Positions 21,036 through 32,134 of a stretch of DNA of 64,000 bases are shown piece after piece (the first letter of the stretch is position 1; every line of letters starts with the position of its first letter). The notes under the pieces were generated by a model. It saw only the letters and a program-made list of their open reading frames with translations. It did not search any database and was not told the DNA's origin. The DNA is from Sialis fuliginosa (Eukaryota > Arthropoda > Insecta > Megaloptera > Sialidae). The position numbers and the translations under genes are program-made. The stretch covers positions 10,850,001-10,914,000 of the forward strand of contig OY540810.1 of NCBI GenBank assembly GCA_961205875.1, in the 5' to 3' direction.

Positions 21036-22315
21036 TGTAATTATTCTTAACTATATACAACAATAATCTAAAGATTGTACAAATAAAATTTTATTAATTA
21101 ATAAACATCGTATGATAACGTCTGTGTTTCTTTGATAAAAACAGAAGTAAAAATCACAAAACTAATTAAATAACTAACATCAGACATCAAACACGTAAAC
21201 TAGCAGAAACTTTGATAAAAAACTAAATAAAAACAAACATTGCAGTCATATATACAAAAATAAATGAATAGCTAAAAGTCTAGTTTGCGAAAGTTTAAAG
21301 AAAATACATATATCGAGTATAATGTCGCAAGTTAACGAGCAGTAAAATAAAAATGAAAATAAAAAACTAGTATGATATCTGATACACAACAAAAAAACTC
21401 TACGTATTTTATAAATAAAGAAACAGATGAAGAGAATAAATAAAAGGACGAAAAAAGATACAAATATCGCCCCAGTGACGTTCAAAAAAAAATACAGCAT
21501 GCATTGTTCATTTGCATTTATAAAAAAGTCTAAATGAGATATGGAAATATAAAAAAGTGTAAAACTTTATCAAAAATGTGTATTTATAAGAAGAAAAGTA
21601 CGTGTTTTTGTTTTTTTTTTTAATACATTAATTAAAACATGTTTAATGTTTAACACAAGTTGTAAAACATAACTTATATTTTCTGAATACCTATACAGTG
21701 ACGTAATCAGATATTTTCAGAGGAGGATTTTTTTATTGGGACCATTGACACAACATAAATATTTTACAAATATATTACAAGGGTTAACTATCTGGCTCCT
21801 CGCCTGTTACAAAATAACAGGGAGAGGCAGGCTTTTGAGTATGCTAAAACAAGTTTTGCAAAATTCCAAGCTACGAAATTCGCATTGTGAAAAGTCAGAA
21901 TGCGTTGTCGTCAATTTTTTCATCCAATGAGAGTTTTGAGTCAAACTTATGTAATTAACGTATGAAAAACCATACAGAACTTCCATGTTCTATACTATAA
22001 TAAGTATCTTTTAAAATAATTTTTAATATGTATGTGAAAAATTTCAATGGGATTTGTCAAAAATAAAACACCTTTATATTATAAATATTAGTTTTTTAAT
22101 ATCTTAATATCTATAACATAATACACATTTGTAGCATAACTAATCTGACAATTCGAATTTAATTGCATTTGTTTACAAGTCAATATGAATTAGTAGATGT
22201 TTTTATTTGTATTTAAAATTAAAATTTGGAGGATATTTTTTACCCCTTTAATGACTGTTTAGGTACGTATAAAAATAAGTGTCTCTAAATGTTCGATAAA
22301 ACTATAATACAAGTG
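21036..22315. other. AT-rich stretch, nothing firm
   Basis: 'CAGTGACGTAATCAGATATT' at 21698 looks like one end of a hAT element without a partner. Hydrophobic short frames (for example minus strand 21246-21500) are translations of A/T runs. No gene is supported. Confidence 0.4.
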
Positions 22316-22510
22316 TATCATGTCTGGTGGGATAATACTCGCAACGTTCACTTTTTAGACGATAAAGGTGTAGAGTACTCACTGTGGCAAACATTTTCCC
22401 CAAAAATAATTCAAATCGGTGCTTTTTTACAGTAGTTATCGTGAACGAAAGAAATGTCTGCATCCAGATACACACACAGCCACCATTTTTTTTACGTTTT
22501 GAAGCTAGTA
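22316..22510 (+). repeat. Undefined repeat-like segment ('AATTCAAATCGGTGC')
   Basis: 'CCCCAAAAATAATTCAAATCGG', here described by its core AATTCAAATCGG, then 'AGTTATCGTGAACGAAAGAA' and 'ACACACAGCCACC' have the layout of an insect retroposon tail. No second copy is in the window, so the call rests on style alone. Confidence 0.3.
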
Positions 22511-22815
22511 CAATCAGAATCTGCTCTTATCTCGGACACGATTCTTAGACAGTATTACAATGTAAAAATTGCAGCTTCATTTATAGATTGATAACAAACC
22601 GATAACTCATACAATTACTCACAAGTCATTTTTGCTATTTTTAAATGTACTTCAACTACTTTACTTGTAAAAATCTAGTATTATGAAAAAGTACTTGAAG
22701 TTTGAGTTCTTTAAGCTATTTTGAAATATGAAGTATATGTTAAGAACTTTAAGTAAAATTCATGTTCAGTTGAAAATGTATCAAGTATTTTTTAAATATT
22801 GTAACTCTGTCTGAT

Positions 22816-23138
22816 CTTCTTGTCTTTCTTCTATCTGTATGTCTGTTTGTTTGTTGCCTTTTCACGGCTTAACCGCTGAACCAATCTTGATGAAATTTTG
22901 TAAGGAGATAGCTTGCATCCTGAGAAAAGACATAAGCTATTTGTATTGAAATTGATTAGATAAAAACAGTGGGTGTATGTATAATAATTTTGTATAGGTT
23001 ATACTTTTTTGGTGTAGTGGTATCTAGCGTGGAAATGCGAAACTAAAAACCTGTTTTACCAAATATCATAACATAAACCTGTGTTTTCTATACCTAACCT
23101 AAATTCCACACGGACTAAGTCGCGGGTAACAACTAGTT
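22816..23138 (-). repeat. Family A dispersed repeat, complete copy
   Basis: On the minus strand it runs from ACTAGTTGTTACCCGCGACT, through 'AACACAGGTTTATG', 'CACGCTAGATACC' and 'AGGATGCAAGCTATCTCC', to 'GGTTCAGCGGTTAAGCCGTG' and an AAACAGACATACAGA tail. It is the most complete family A copy here and lies head-to-head with the next copy at 23157. Confidence 0.75.
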
Positions 23139-23156
23139 TAAATTATGTATTAACAC

Positions 23157-24955
23157 TAGCTGTTACTCGCAACTTCGTATATATAATAATATGTATATGG
23201 TTTGCGTAGAGCTTAGGTTAAGTATAAGCTGTCACCAGCGAAGAAGAATAAGTAGAAGAAGTTTAAGGAAATACAGTTTCCTGTTCTGTCACACAGAGAG
23301 AAAAGTCATGATAATTTTTATACAGAAAATCTTAGAAAAATTACTGTGCTCTCTTATAATGCGTGCGCAATCGACGATACAAGTAAAAAATATTTATACG
23401 TCCATATAAAAATTATCAGTGCTTACATTATATAAATTGCTTTTTTATCACGGTAAAAATTACGGTGCTAGCATGGTAATATTTGGAATGCTGTATCAGA
23501 AAACTGCCTTACCGATTCAGTAAAATTTCTATAGCTTATTATTTTTTTTTTCAAACAGAAAGGTAAAAACAATAAAAAGCAATTTCATTTTAAGAAAGTT
23601 ATCGATTTATTTATATAATATACATTGTTTTGAATTTTACAATTAATAATAGTTTACAAATATAGTTGTAGAACAATTTACATAAAGATATGACAACCAA
23701 TACATGTGCAAAGAGACCGATTCACAGAACAAATTAAATATAAAATAACGTATTTTCAATATCTAAAATCTAAACTAACCTATATCTGTCAAAACTTATT
23801 TTACAAATAAAACTTCTAAAAATAACACATTAAAACCGAACAAAACATTATTGTAAAACATTTATCACCCACTTTCATTTAAAATTCGCATAAAACAATA
23901 ATTTTAATAAAATAAAAACAATCATAGCCATTTTGAATCTAAATATGCTACACGTCCCGCTTTAAATATTATTGATATTCACAACACTAAAAACAATTTT
24001 GAATATAAATTCAAATATAATACTTTAAAATCACGATAACATAGAAAAATATCTTTAAAATAGAAAACACTACACAATTACAATATGTACTTTTAAAACA
24101 AATATACATTCTAAATATGTATGTAACTGTCAGCTTATACGCCGTCGGAAGATCGAAAATAGCCGACTGTACTCGAACCTTACTACCTTGTTTATGCTGA
24201 TAGTAAAATTTGCTTTATATCCTAACTTTCTATTAAGATATATCGAAAACCATAAATCTGAGATCTAGACATGATGCGTATGATTTTTAGAGAATCGTTT
24301 TACAAATAAAATAAAACCATACATACATCTCCACGATTAACAGTTAATGAGATATCACATTTTTAGTTTTTGTGTTTTCAACATAATTGGTATCTTCTGT
24401 CTTTTTCTTTCTTTCTGCTTTTGCCAGATATCTTTGAAATATCATTGAATTTTATAAGTCAGTATTGTAAAATTTATCAGACCGCCTAATAATTTACATC
24501 AACTTAAATAGCATTTTTTTTAAGAAAAACAATTAAAAAATACAAATTTGTCGAGATAGGAACTTTTTACTGTGCTGTTTTATAAATTTCGTTGGCCTGT
24601 ATTTTAAAAAATAATATTGTGTCCTTTACTTTTTATATTATGAATTTTAATTTTTCTTATTTTACCGTATAAAATTGACCATATTCGACTTTCGCACATC
24701 GTTTATAGTGCAGAGCACAGTAATTTTTCTAAGATTTTTCTCTCCGTGCACATACACATTTTTATATCTAATACATTTTTCGGGATACAATTTTCGAAAT
24801 ACAAAGTAGCCTATGTCCATCCTAGGGATGTAAGTTATCTCCCTGCTAAATTTCATCAAGATCGGTTCAGTGATTTAGCCATGAAAAAGTTACAAACAGA
24901 CAGTCAGAGAGACAGACACATTTTCGCATTTATAATATTAGTGTGGATAATATAA
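23157..24955 (+). repeat. Family A copy interrupted by a TIR element
   Basis: The head ('CTAGCTGTTACTCGCAACTT') is at 23157-23291. The rest ('ATACAAAGTAGCCTATG' misspelled slightly, 'CTCCCTGCTAAATTTCATCA', 'GGTTCAGTGATTTAGCC', GACA tail, 'CGCATTTATAATATTAGTG') is at 24749-24955. The intervening 1457 bp has inverted ends and is absent from the other copies. Confidence 0.65.
23292..24748. mobile_element. TIR element with CACAGAGAGAAAA / TTTTCTCTCCGTG ends
   Basis: CACAGAGAGAAAA (23292) pairs with TTTTCTCTCCGTG (to 24748). Arms of about 90-100 bases continue to pair, including 'TTAGAAAAATTACTGTGCTC' against 'AGCACAGTAATTTTTCTAAG'. It sits inside a family A copy. No clear target duplication was seen and no transposase frame survives, so superfamily is undetermined. 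Confidence 0.55.
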
Positions 24956-25402
24956 ATTATACCGAAACCTCTAAAAAGAAATTACCTAACATTCTTTAAT
25001 GATCTGAATATTGATTTTATAATTAATATTTTTTCTGTGGTTCCCGGATGTTTTTAAACATGACCTTTTCATAAAAAATATACTAAAATTTTCTTGGTGA
25101 CATTTTGTAACTGACAATCATGAACTTTTAAAAAGTTTACAGCAGCAATTCTTTGAAAGAATTCACAACAGATTGAAAGAAAAATAACTGAAGAATTATG
25201 GAAAACGGAAAAGAAGTTTCAGATGTATTTCAATTGTAGAAGATTATAATTTAAAACTTTAAATTAATCAAATCTACTCTTCATTCATGATACAAACATC
25301 CGTTCATTCAAGCATGATGAAGTCATTTGAAAAAATTACATAAATTAATTTCAAATGATGACAAGACATTTATGATATCATTTTCTAATAAAATTGATTG
25401 AT
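24956..25402. other. AT-rich stretch, nothing recognised
   Basis: No repeat, ORF or inverted structure was found. Confidence 0.45.
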
Positions 25403-25406
25403 TTAA

Positions 25407-26701
25407 CCCATTAAGTCCGGGACGGACACATTTTTGATACTTTTTTTAACCGTTGTATTTTCGATGAAAATGGGATCTGAAAAAATCGTGAATAAACAAT
25501 ATCAACGTAAAATTTAATGAATTTTTTGAATCCGACGTCAAATTTTCGAAAAAATGAACAAGTTAAAAGTTATGGATGATTTTATCCAAAAAAACGTGGT
25601 TTTGAAAAAAAAAATTTTCTTTTCGATTTTTCACATGGAAATCGTTCAAGATCTCACGTTTGAGGTGTAAATAAAGCGTCCATGGACCCTAAACACAAAG
25701 TTATAACAATTCAAATTGGTGAAATAAAATTTTAAGCACACAAAATAGCGGCTGGAACATGAAAAAATATAAAAAACCTTCCAGAATTTTTAACTCGAAA
25801 ACGATGGGCTTTAGGAAAAAATTTTACTGATGAAAAAGTTCTTAGAATTGATCAAAGAATACGCTAGAATTTTTTCAGATTTTTTGGAATTTTTTTTTCA
25901 ATTTTTGAAAATGTTCATATATGTTCTGCATGTTTTCCAATCTTACATCAATTAATGTAATATGATGATGAGGTAGATAAAAAAATTGAAAAAAATGCAT
26001 AAAAAAATACCAAAAAATATTTAAAAAAAAATAATAAAAAAAAATTAAAAAACCTTCCGGAATTTTTAACTCAAAAACGATGGGCTTTAGGAAAAAAATT
26101 TACTGATGAAAAAGTTCTAATAATTGATCAAAGAATACGCTAGAATTTTTTCAGATTTTTTTGAATTTTTTTTGATTTTTCAAAATTTGTCATTTTCAAA
26201 AATTGAAAAAAAAATTCCAAAAAATCTGAAAAAATTCTAGCGTATTCTTTGATCAATTCTAAGATTTTTTTCTTCAGTAAAATATTTTACTAAAGCCCAT
26301 CGTTTTTGAGTTAAAAATTCTGGAAGGTTTTTTATATTTTTCCATGTTCCAGCCGCTATTTTGTGTGCTTAAAATTTTATTTCACCAATTTGAATTGTTA
26401 TAACTTTGAGTTTAGGGTCCATGGACGCTTTATTTACACCTCAGACGTGAGATCTTGAACGATTTTCATGTGAAAAATCGAAAAGAAAAAAAAAATTTTT
26501 TTTCAAAACCACGTTTTTTTGGATAAAATCATCCATAACTTTTGACCTGTTCATTTTTTCGAAAATTTGACGTCGGATTCAAAAAGTTCATTAAATTTTA
26601 CGTTGACACTGCTTATTCACGATTTTTTCAGATCCCATTTTCATCGAAAATACAACGGTTTAAAAAAGTATCAAAAATGTGTCCGTCCCGGACTTAATGG
26701 G
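25407..26701. mobile_element. piggyBac-like fold-back element, 1295 bp, TTAA-flanked
   Basis: It begins CCCATTAAGTCCGGGACGGA and ends with the inverse, TCCGTCCCGGACTTAATGGG, with TTAA at 25403-25406 and 26702-26705. The arms, about 500 bases each, pair almost throughout. A module containing 'ACGATGGGCTTTAGGAAAAA' and 'GATCAAAGAATACGCTAGAA' occurs three times: direct at about 25798 and 26075, inverted at about 26215-26310. TTAA duplication and a CCC/GGG start are piggyBac traits. No transposase is present. Confidence 0.85.
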
Positions 26702-26705
26702 TTAA

Positions 26706-27299
26706 GGTAGATTGATTTATCTATTTAAGATACTATTAAATATACGAGAGACGAGAATGAATGAGGTAGTTACAAACATCTAGGGGAGAAATCAAATAAA
26801 TTAAAACCTGAGTACGATATTAATATACGTATTTTGTATAATTTATTAAATAATCTATTAGTTATACATTTTTAGTATCAGTTTTAATATAATATAAAAA
26901 CAAAATTAAAATTAAAGACAAAAACAAACCCCTATGTGTTCGTGATTAGCCGACTAGCATGGGGTAATAACGAACAGTGGAATAATTAAACCTAATTAGT
27001 ATAAAATTCGCAGCAAAAGTCTGTGGATGTACTTTGACCACTGGTAGGTACACTTATCATGTGGCCATATATTGCACTTGAAGCACATTATTTAGTCTTC
27101 AACAGAGGGAAATTGATATTTTTCATTAAAATAAGAAAAATATTATAGTTATATTCTATATCATCTTCGTTTCTTCTTCTTTTTTACTTGGCACTTCTTC
27201 TTTTGGTTATTTTCTTTAAAATGACTGCGATTCCTTGCACTTTTTCTAGTTTTAGTTTTCAACAGTCTTTTTTTACAACATTCGTAGTACATACATACG
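26706..27299. other. Mostly AT-rich, nothing firm
   Basis: A short mixed-composition piece near 26925-27010 ('GATTAGCCGACTAGCATGGG') is the only non-simple sequence. No feature could be supported. Confidence 0.4.
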
Positions 27300-27550
27300 T
27301 GTAGTACTTATGATTTTGTAATAATTAACAAGTGTCCATTACTAGATGGTCATTACTAGTTTTCTTTATTCGTTACTGGATGAAACACAAAATAAAAAAG
27401 TCAATAATTTAAAAAAAACTATATTTGTTGACTTTGATAATTTAATTGTAGTAACATGAGTTCATGAGAATTACAAAAAAAGAAGCCCATCAATACCAAA
27501 AACAGTATACCTTGCTCTTCAAGCGTCCAAGACTAGTGCCAGTATCTTAT
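27300..27550 (-). mobile_element. Family C left-end copy
   Basis: In reverse orientation it carries the end (ATAAGATACTGGCACTAGTC on the minus strand), 'ATGAACTCATGTTACT' and the 'CCAGTAACG' section, then breaks off after 'AAATCATAAGTACTACAC'. The right half of the element is missing. Confidence 0.7.
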
Positions 27551-27915
27551 ACTTGTTAAAAAATGGTCAATGATTTTAATTTGGTTAAAAATACTTAACG
27601 GATTTAGTTCTCCCAAAATTTTGTAAAAAAAATGACCTTAGTATAAGCCATTTAATAAATATAAAAAAGTTAAAATTTGTTGATTGAATGATAATTTTTA
27701 GTTATAACATAATTTACTTCTATTTCTGAAAATATCATAATGATTTTTATACGTTGATTATAAAAAATAAATAAATTTCTACACTTTATCAATTTCCCAT
27801 TCATGCCAGTATTTTATCAATCAATCATCTAATCAAAATTAGACATGAAACAAATCACTATCTTGCAAAACTAAAAATTCCCACGTTCCATAGAGATCCC
27901 ATCGTTATCACCAGG
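27551..27915. other. AT-rich stretch, nothing recognised
   Basis: No structure could be supported. Confidence 0.4.
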
Positions 27916-27919
27916 GTTA

Positions 27920-28090
27920 CTTTACAGCACAATTATGTAAAGCCTGCAGGTCAAACCGGCCCCTTGACTATGTGACGTATACTACCACCTTTCCCCACCC
28001 CCTCGCCGTCCCAGTTCGTAACGCGGGCCATACCGGGACGCAGGCTGGAGATTGTCTGGCAAGAATTCAGATTATATAACCGTACAATAA
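27920..28090. other. GC-rich patch, apparently single-copy here
   Basis: 'CCTGCAGGTCAAACCGGCCC', a pyrimidine-rich run with CCCCACCCCCTCGCCGTCCC, and 'GTAACGCGGGCCATACCGGG' make this one of the most GC-rich intervals. No open frame or inverted ends were recognised. It is a candidate regulatory or exonic piece, or an old element. Confidence 0.35.
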
Positions 28091-28324
28091 ACCTTTCAAA
28101 ACACTGACGTATTATACAATGTGTGTGGCTTTTTTGTTGTGTCGGAGAAAATTATCGTATGTTCATAATTTACCTTTTTTAACTGTACTTTATTCTGTTT
28201 TGATGTGATGTTCTTATCAGCAAAAGTGAAATTTACTAAATGTGCATGTTTGGGACAGTGTTTTTGAGATTTTTGAATATTAACCATATCTTCATGATTT
28301 TCTAAAAATACTAGATTTTTGCTA

Positions 28325-28620
28325 AGGGGACGTCCATAAAATACGCACGCAAAAGGAAGAAGGGGTCAATTGCATAGTGTTGGGAGGGAGGGGGGGGGGG
28401 ATACTAACGTAAATTGTATTTCTATTTCTTTTAAATCTATATAAATCATTTTTCAGTCGCGATATAAAGGACGTTGTTTTTAATGACCAATTTTGACATT
28501 TTTTTTCGTTTTTGAACTTCTAATAAATATATAAAAATATTCATTCATTTGGTGGCATTTTACACTGACTAACAAAAAAATTCTGTTTGTTATAAGGTAT
28601 ACAACAACTTTTTAAAAGTA
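28325..28620 (+). repeat. Family I repeat (GGGGACGTCCATA type)
   Basis: 'AGGGGACGTCCATAAAATAC' at 28325, a G-rich run with G12 near 28388, then 'CAGTCGCGATATAAAGGACG' match in reverse the section 62335-62630 ('TATGGACGACCCC', C-rich run, 'CGTTCTTTATATCGCAACTG'). GGGACGTCCATA repeats are common in insect genomes. Confidence 0.65.
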
Positions 28621-29343
28621 ATTTGGGCACACTGAATCAAAAAATCATTTTGGTCATCATGTAGGTAATAGTAGCTTAATGGTCGTATAAGAAAGTAAAA
28701 AAAAACTGGTACCATAATTAAAAATAACAACAGTAATAAACATTTCAGAGCAGGAGCTGAAGATATATTATTATTTAATTAGAAAACATGTTTTTTAATA
28801 TTCTCAGAATAAAAAATAACATCTCACGAATGATGACAAAAATTGTCTCTTAACTACATAAAAAAAATTCGAGAAAATTCACAAGAATACCGTCAGAATT
28901 TGCGCAGCAAAATATTAACATAATTTATAAGAGTATGATTTCATTAAAAATATTAAATATTTTTTTTAATATCATAGCAGCCATATTACATTTCTAAAAA
29001 TATATAGCAATTTTTCACACTGATTATGCGAGTAATATTCGGATATAATGTAATTACAAAGATATGTAGTTATATTTATTAAAATTTTGATAAGAGAGTT
29101 AAAATTAAAATAACCATTTTTGTACATACGAAAAGTTAAAATATAAAAATTAACAAATATGTATCTATAGGTTTACTCGTATTTCTTATTTTATTTCTTT
29201 AAATCAATTATTTGGAAAATAACACTATAAGTTTTAGGATAAAATAATAAAAGAGCTGATAAAATTTTGAACAAAAAGTTTTTCTTAAAAAATTATATAC
29301 TTAGTACCATAATAATAAAAAAAACAGCGTGCGAAAAATATCC
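28621..29343. other. AT-rich stretch, nothing recognised
   Basis: No repeat, ORF or inverted structure could be supported. Confidence 0.45.
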
Positions 29344-29346
29344 TTA

Positions 29347-29485
29347 TGCGGTGTTCACACCAAAAAAAACAAAACAGCAACACGGTGTTTGAAAACACGT
29401 CGTATTTAAAAATGCATAGGCTTTATTGCACTTTTGTCAAAAAGACACGATGTTGCTGTTTTGTTTTTTCGGTCTGAACACGGCA
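29347..29485. mobile_element. Small MITE, 139 bp, TTA-flanked
   Basis: The left end TGCGGTGTTCACACCAAAAA pairs with the right end 'TTCGGTCTGAACACGGCA', and pairing continues through 'AACAAAACAGCAACA' / 'TGTTGCTGTTTTGTT', about 42 bases each. TTA lies at both borders (29344-29346, 29486-29488). A 3-bp TTA duplication suggests the PIF/Harbinger group, which is an inference. Confidence 0.75.
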
Positions 29486-29599
29486 TTATAGCGACGTTGA
29501 GTCTAGAAATCAGCCTAAAATGTAGAGTTCTGGTCAATTACTGCAATTCATTTATGTCTTTCATTGAATTTCATAATTAAAATTGTAGGGCTTATAGAA

Positions 29600-29660
29600 A
29601 AAAGGGTGTATTGTATCTGATGTCGATATCTCAAAAAATTGAAAGCCCTAAACAATGGTT
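29600..29660 (+). repeat. Dispersed segment shared with 18825-18950
   Basis: 'GATGTCGATATCTCAAAAAA' in a similar context to the earlier segment. It is a fragment of an undefined repeat. Confidence 0.4.
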
Positions 29661-29710
29661 TTCATTCGACATTCATAACTTGAAAATTGTTTATGTTATA
29701 ATATTCAAAA

Positions 29711-30222
29711 AATGGTACTGGCACCAGTCTTACACAATACCCCAGTGCTGGACACTTATTTAATTAAATGTATTAAATTATAAATATTTGTTGATATTTG
29801 ATTACTACCATTACTGTACACTTAAATATAAGACAGCATAATTTGATGACAATCGGCCATTGGATGTCAAATGGTGAACATTTAAACTAATTATTAGTGT
29901 AATATATTTATTGATTATTATATTATCATAGCATCAAATTTTACGTTTTTTTATTATATAACTTTTGTGTTAGAGTAGATACTTATCATTTTGTATTTAT
30001 TAGTGTCCATTACTGGATTTACTTTATCCATTTCTGTAGAAAAAACATAAACAAAATAAAAAGCTATAATTTAGAAAACAAACTATATTTGTGGACTTTT
30101 GTAATTAAATTGATTTAATAAAGAGGTACTTGTTTTATTAAAATTACAAAAAATAAGCTCATCAATCCCAAAAACTCTATACCTTCCTTTTAAAGCGTCC
30201 AAGACTATTGCCAATATCTTAT
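29711..30222 (-). mobile_element. Family C TIR element, full-length copy, 512 bp
   Basis: Both ends are present: 'GGTACTGGCACCAGTCTTAC' on the left and 'CAAGACTATTGCCAATATCT' on the right, inverted relative to each other. The interior is collinear in reverse with 4680-5260. It shows that the unit is a discrete element and not a random mosaic. Confidence 0.8.
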
Positions 30223-31127
30223 TGTATAGTTAAAAAAATCTATAATGTATATTTAATTTATTATGTGTAATTTAATCAATTATATTAATTATATACCATT
30301 TTAGATAGATATAGAGAAACAATGATAGCTATCTTCTGTACGGTTATATTATATACCTATATGATTATATGTATAGTAGATACGAGAGTATTCAGTAATA
30401 TTCAGTATATTTATGTAATTTAATGATAGTATCTCATACATATACTACATTCATACGTACCTATGTTAAATATCAAGCACCTGCTAAAATATTATTATGT
30501 TTACCCTTGTTTACACTTATTGACGTTGTTTACAATGTTGACGCATAAACATACATACATACATACACAATTGACGTGTCACTCCATCTCTACAAATTAC
30601 TAAATGAATGGTTCATCATTTATCCATTGACCTGAAACGGGTTAACTCTGTTCGTATTTCTCTGCGACACACAATAATATTTTCAACATTAAATATTACA
30701 GATTTATATAGTAGTAAAGTTTATGGGAATAAATCCACTTGGAATGTTTTTCTTCATCTGCTGAGATTGTTATTTGGATAAGAGAAATTAAACATTTCAT
30801 GTTAGATTAAATCTTTTGGACGCTGTTCGAAGTTTTTGGTTTACCTTGACAATAATTCATTTCCACTTCATTCCAAAGTTTTATTGAGCTTTCAAGTTTA
30901 ACAATTGAAGTTCGTATATTTTACATTAAAAAGTTTTTTGTTATAAATTGTTTTAAAGAAATAATATCAACACAAACTAAAGTAAACAAAATAAAAATTG
31001 ATATCAGATATTTCATTTATAGTATACAACTTGTGAAAAACAGTTCAATATTTATTTTATTTTTCACAAGAAATTTTCACCAGCGTTGTTTTTCGAAATA
31101 AAATCCTTTTCATTTCAAATATTTCTT
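30223..31127. other. AT-rich stretch, nothing firm
   Basis: A short CATACATACATACATACA run lies near 30551. No ORF, repeat family or inverted ends were found. Confidence 0.45.
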
Positions 31128-31425
31128 AACTGACTTCAAAAAAGGAGGAGGTTCTCAATTTGGCTGTATATATTTATATATACATATATAACTCCCACAA
31201 ATATACACCGATTTAGAATTTTTTTTAAAGAGTATACTCTCAAGGTGGTCCCATATAAATTTTATCAGAATTTGACTATGGACGAAGAAAATACTTCATT
31301 CCAATAGGAAAAAATAAAAATAAATAAATAAAACCGACTTTATTATTAATTAAATATTACTATGTACTTTCTAGTATTTTAGTGTGGTGTGATTTTTTTC
31401 TTAAAAAGTCTTGTAGAGATGAAAA
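31128..31425 (+). repeat. Family D repeat, lepidopteran-type GGAGGAGGTTCTC copy
   Basis: It starts 'GACTTCAAAAAAGGAGGAGG' and 'TTCTCAATTTGGCTGTATAT', a phrase I know as a very common moth and butterfly repeat. It continues through 'TACACCGATTTAG', 'CTCAAGGTGGTCCCATATAA' and 'GAATTTGACTATGGACG' to 'AAAACCGACTT'. It is the clearest taxonomic hint in the window. Confidence 0.75.
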
Positions 31426-31481
31426 AAAAAATTTTTGGGTGAAAATTATCTTAGAACAATTATATCTTGAAGAAAATTTAA

Positions 31482-31605
31482 CCCTTTGAACCCTACTAGT
31501 CAGTTTACCGGCCTGAAATAAAAATGTATATACCCGAATGGCCGATATATCCCGGCCTGTTGCTCAGGTGCTTCCAGTAAGTCCAGGAGCTTAGGGTTCA
31601 AAGGG
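31482..31605. mobile_element. Very short piggyBac-like MITE, 124 bp
   Basis: CCCTTTGAACCCTA at the left and TAGGGTTCAAAGGG at the right are exact inverted repeats, flanked by TTAA at 31478-31481 and 31606-31609. The interior (CCGGCCTGAAAT, CCGATATATCCCGGCC) is less AT-rich and holds a second small GGCCG-type inversion. CCCTTTG ends with TTAA are hallmarks of piggyBac elements. Confidence 0.85.
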
Positions 31606-31609
31606 TTAA

Positions 31610-32126
31610 AATATTTCAGTTAGGGATCAGATATAATTAAATCCAGCTATATCTGGTTGTATCTAGACTTCTGAATCATTCTGCATCACCTGAATTCTGG
31701 CAATAACCTTTTTAATTGCATTGTATGTTTTCATTTATGTTTTTATAATAAAGTATTATATAAAATAAAATAACATTGTTTTCCTCATAACATCTAAAAA
31801 AAAATTATTAATAATATAATAATATTTATATGTCTCGTCGAAAGTGTCAGCGAGCATCTCAGTTTTTAAATGTTTAGTTATTCACCATTTGACATTGAAT
31901 TTGATATTATTCCAAATTATTTATTTGTTCATTAACATATATCAAGACAAGGCTAAGATGAAACTTCAGTTACAAAAATCGAAACGAGATACAGACGAGA
32001 ATTACCTGATTTTCGTCTAGTCTACAGTTCTACTTATTGTTAAAGGAAGAAATTAATTATATCAATCTTCGGTATTCAATTTATATAAAAAACTAACGGA
32101 CCCATCCTGGCTTAATATTTCACCTC
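31610..32126. other. Mixed stretch with weak family H similarity
   Basis: 'CAAAAATCGAAACGAGATAC' and 'AGACGAGAATTACC' near 31975-32010 echo the CTCGT-rich family H. Nothing else was recognised. Confidence 0.35.
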
Positions 32127-32134
32127 CCTGTCAC

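Noticed and set aside
21246..21500. Hydrophobic minus-strand frame that could look like a membrane peptide
   Set aside because: Phe/Leu/Ile-rich products are expected from AT-rich DNA, and no start context or repeat-independent support exists.
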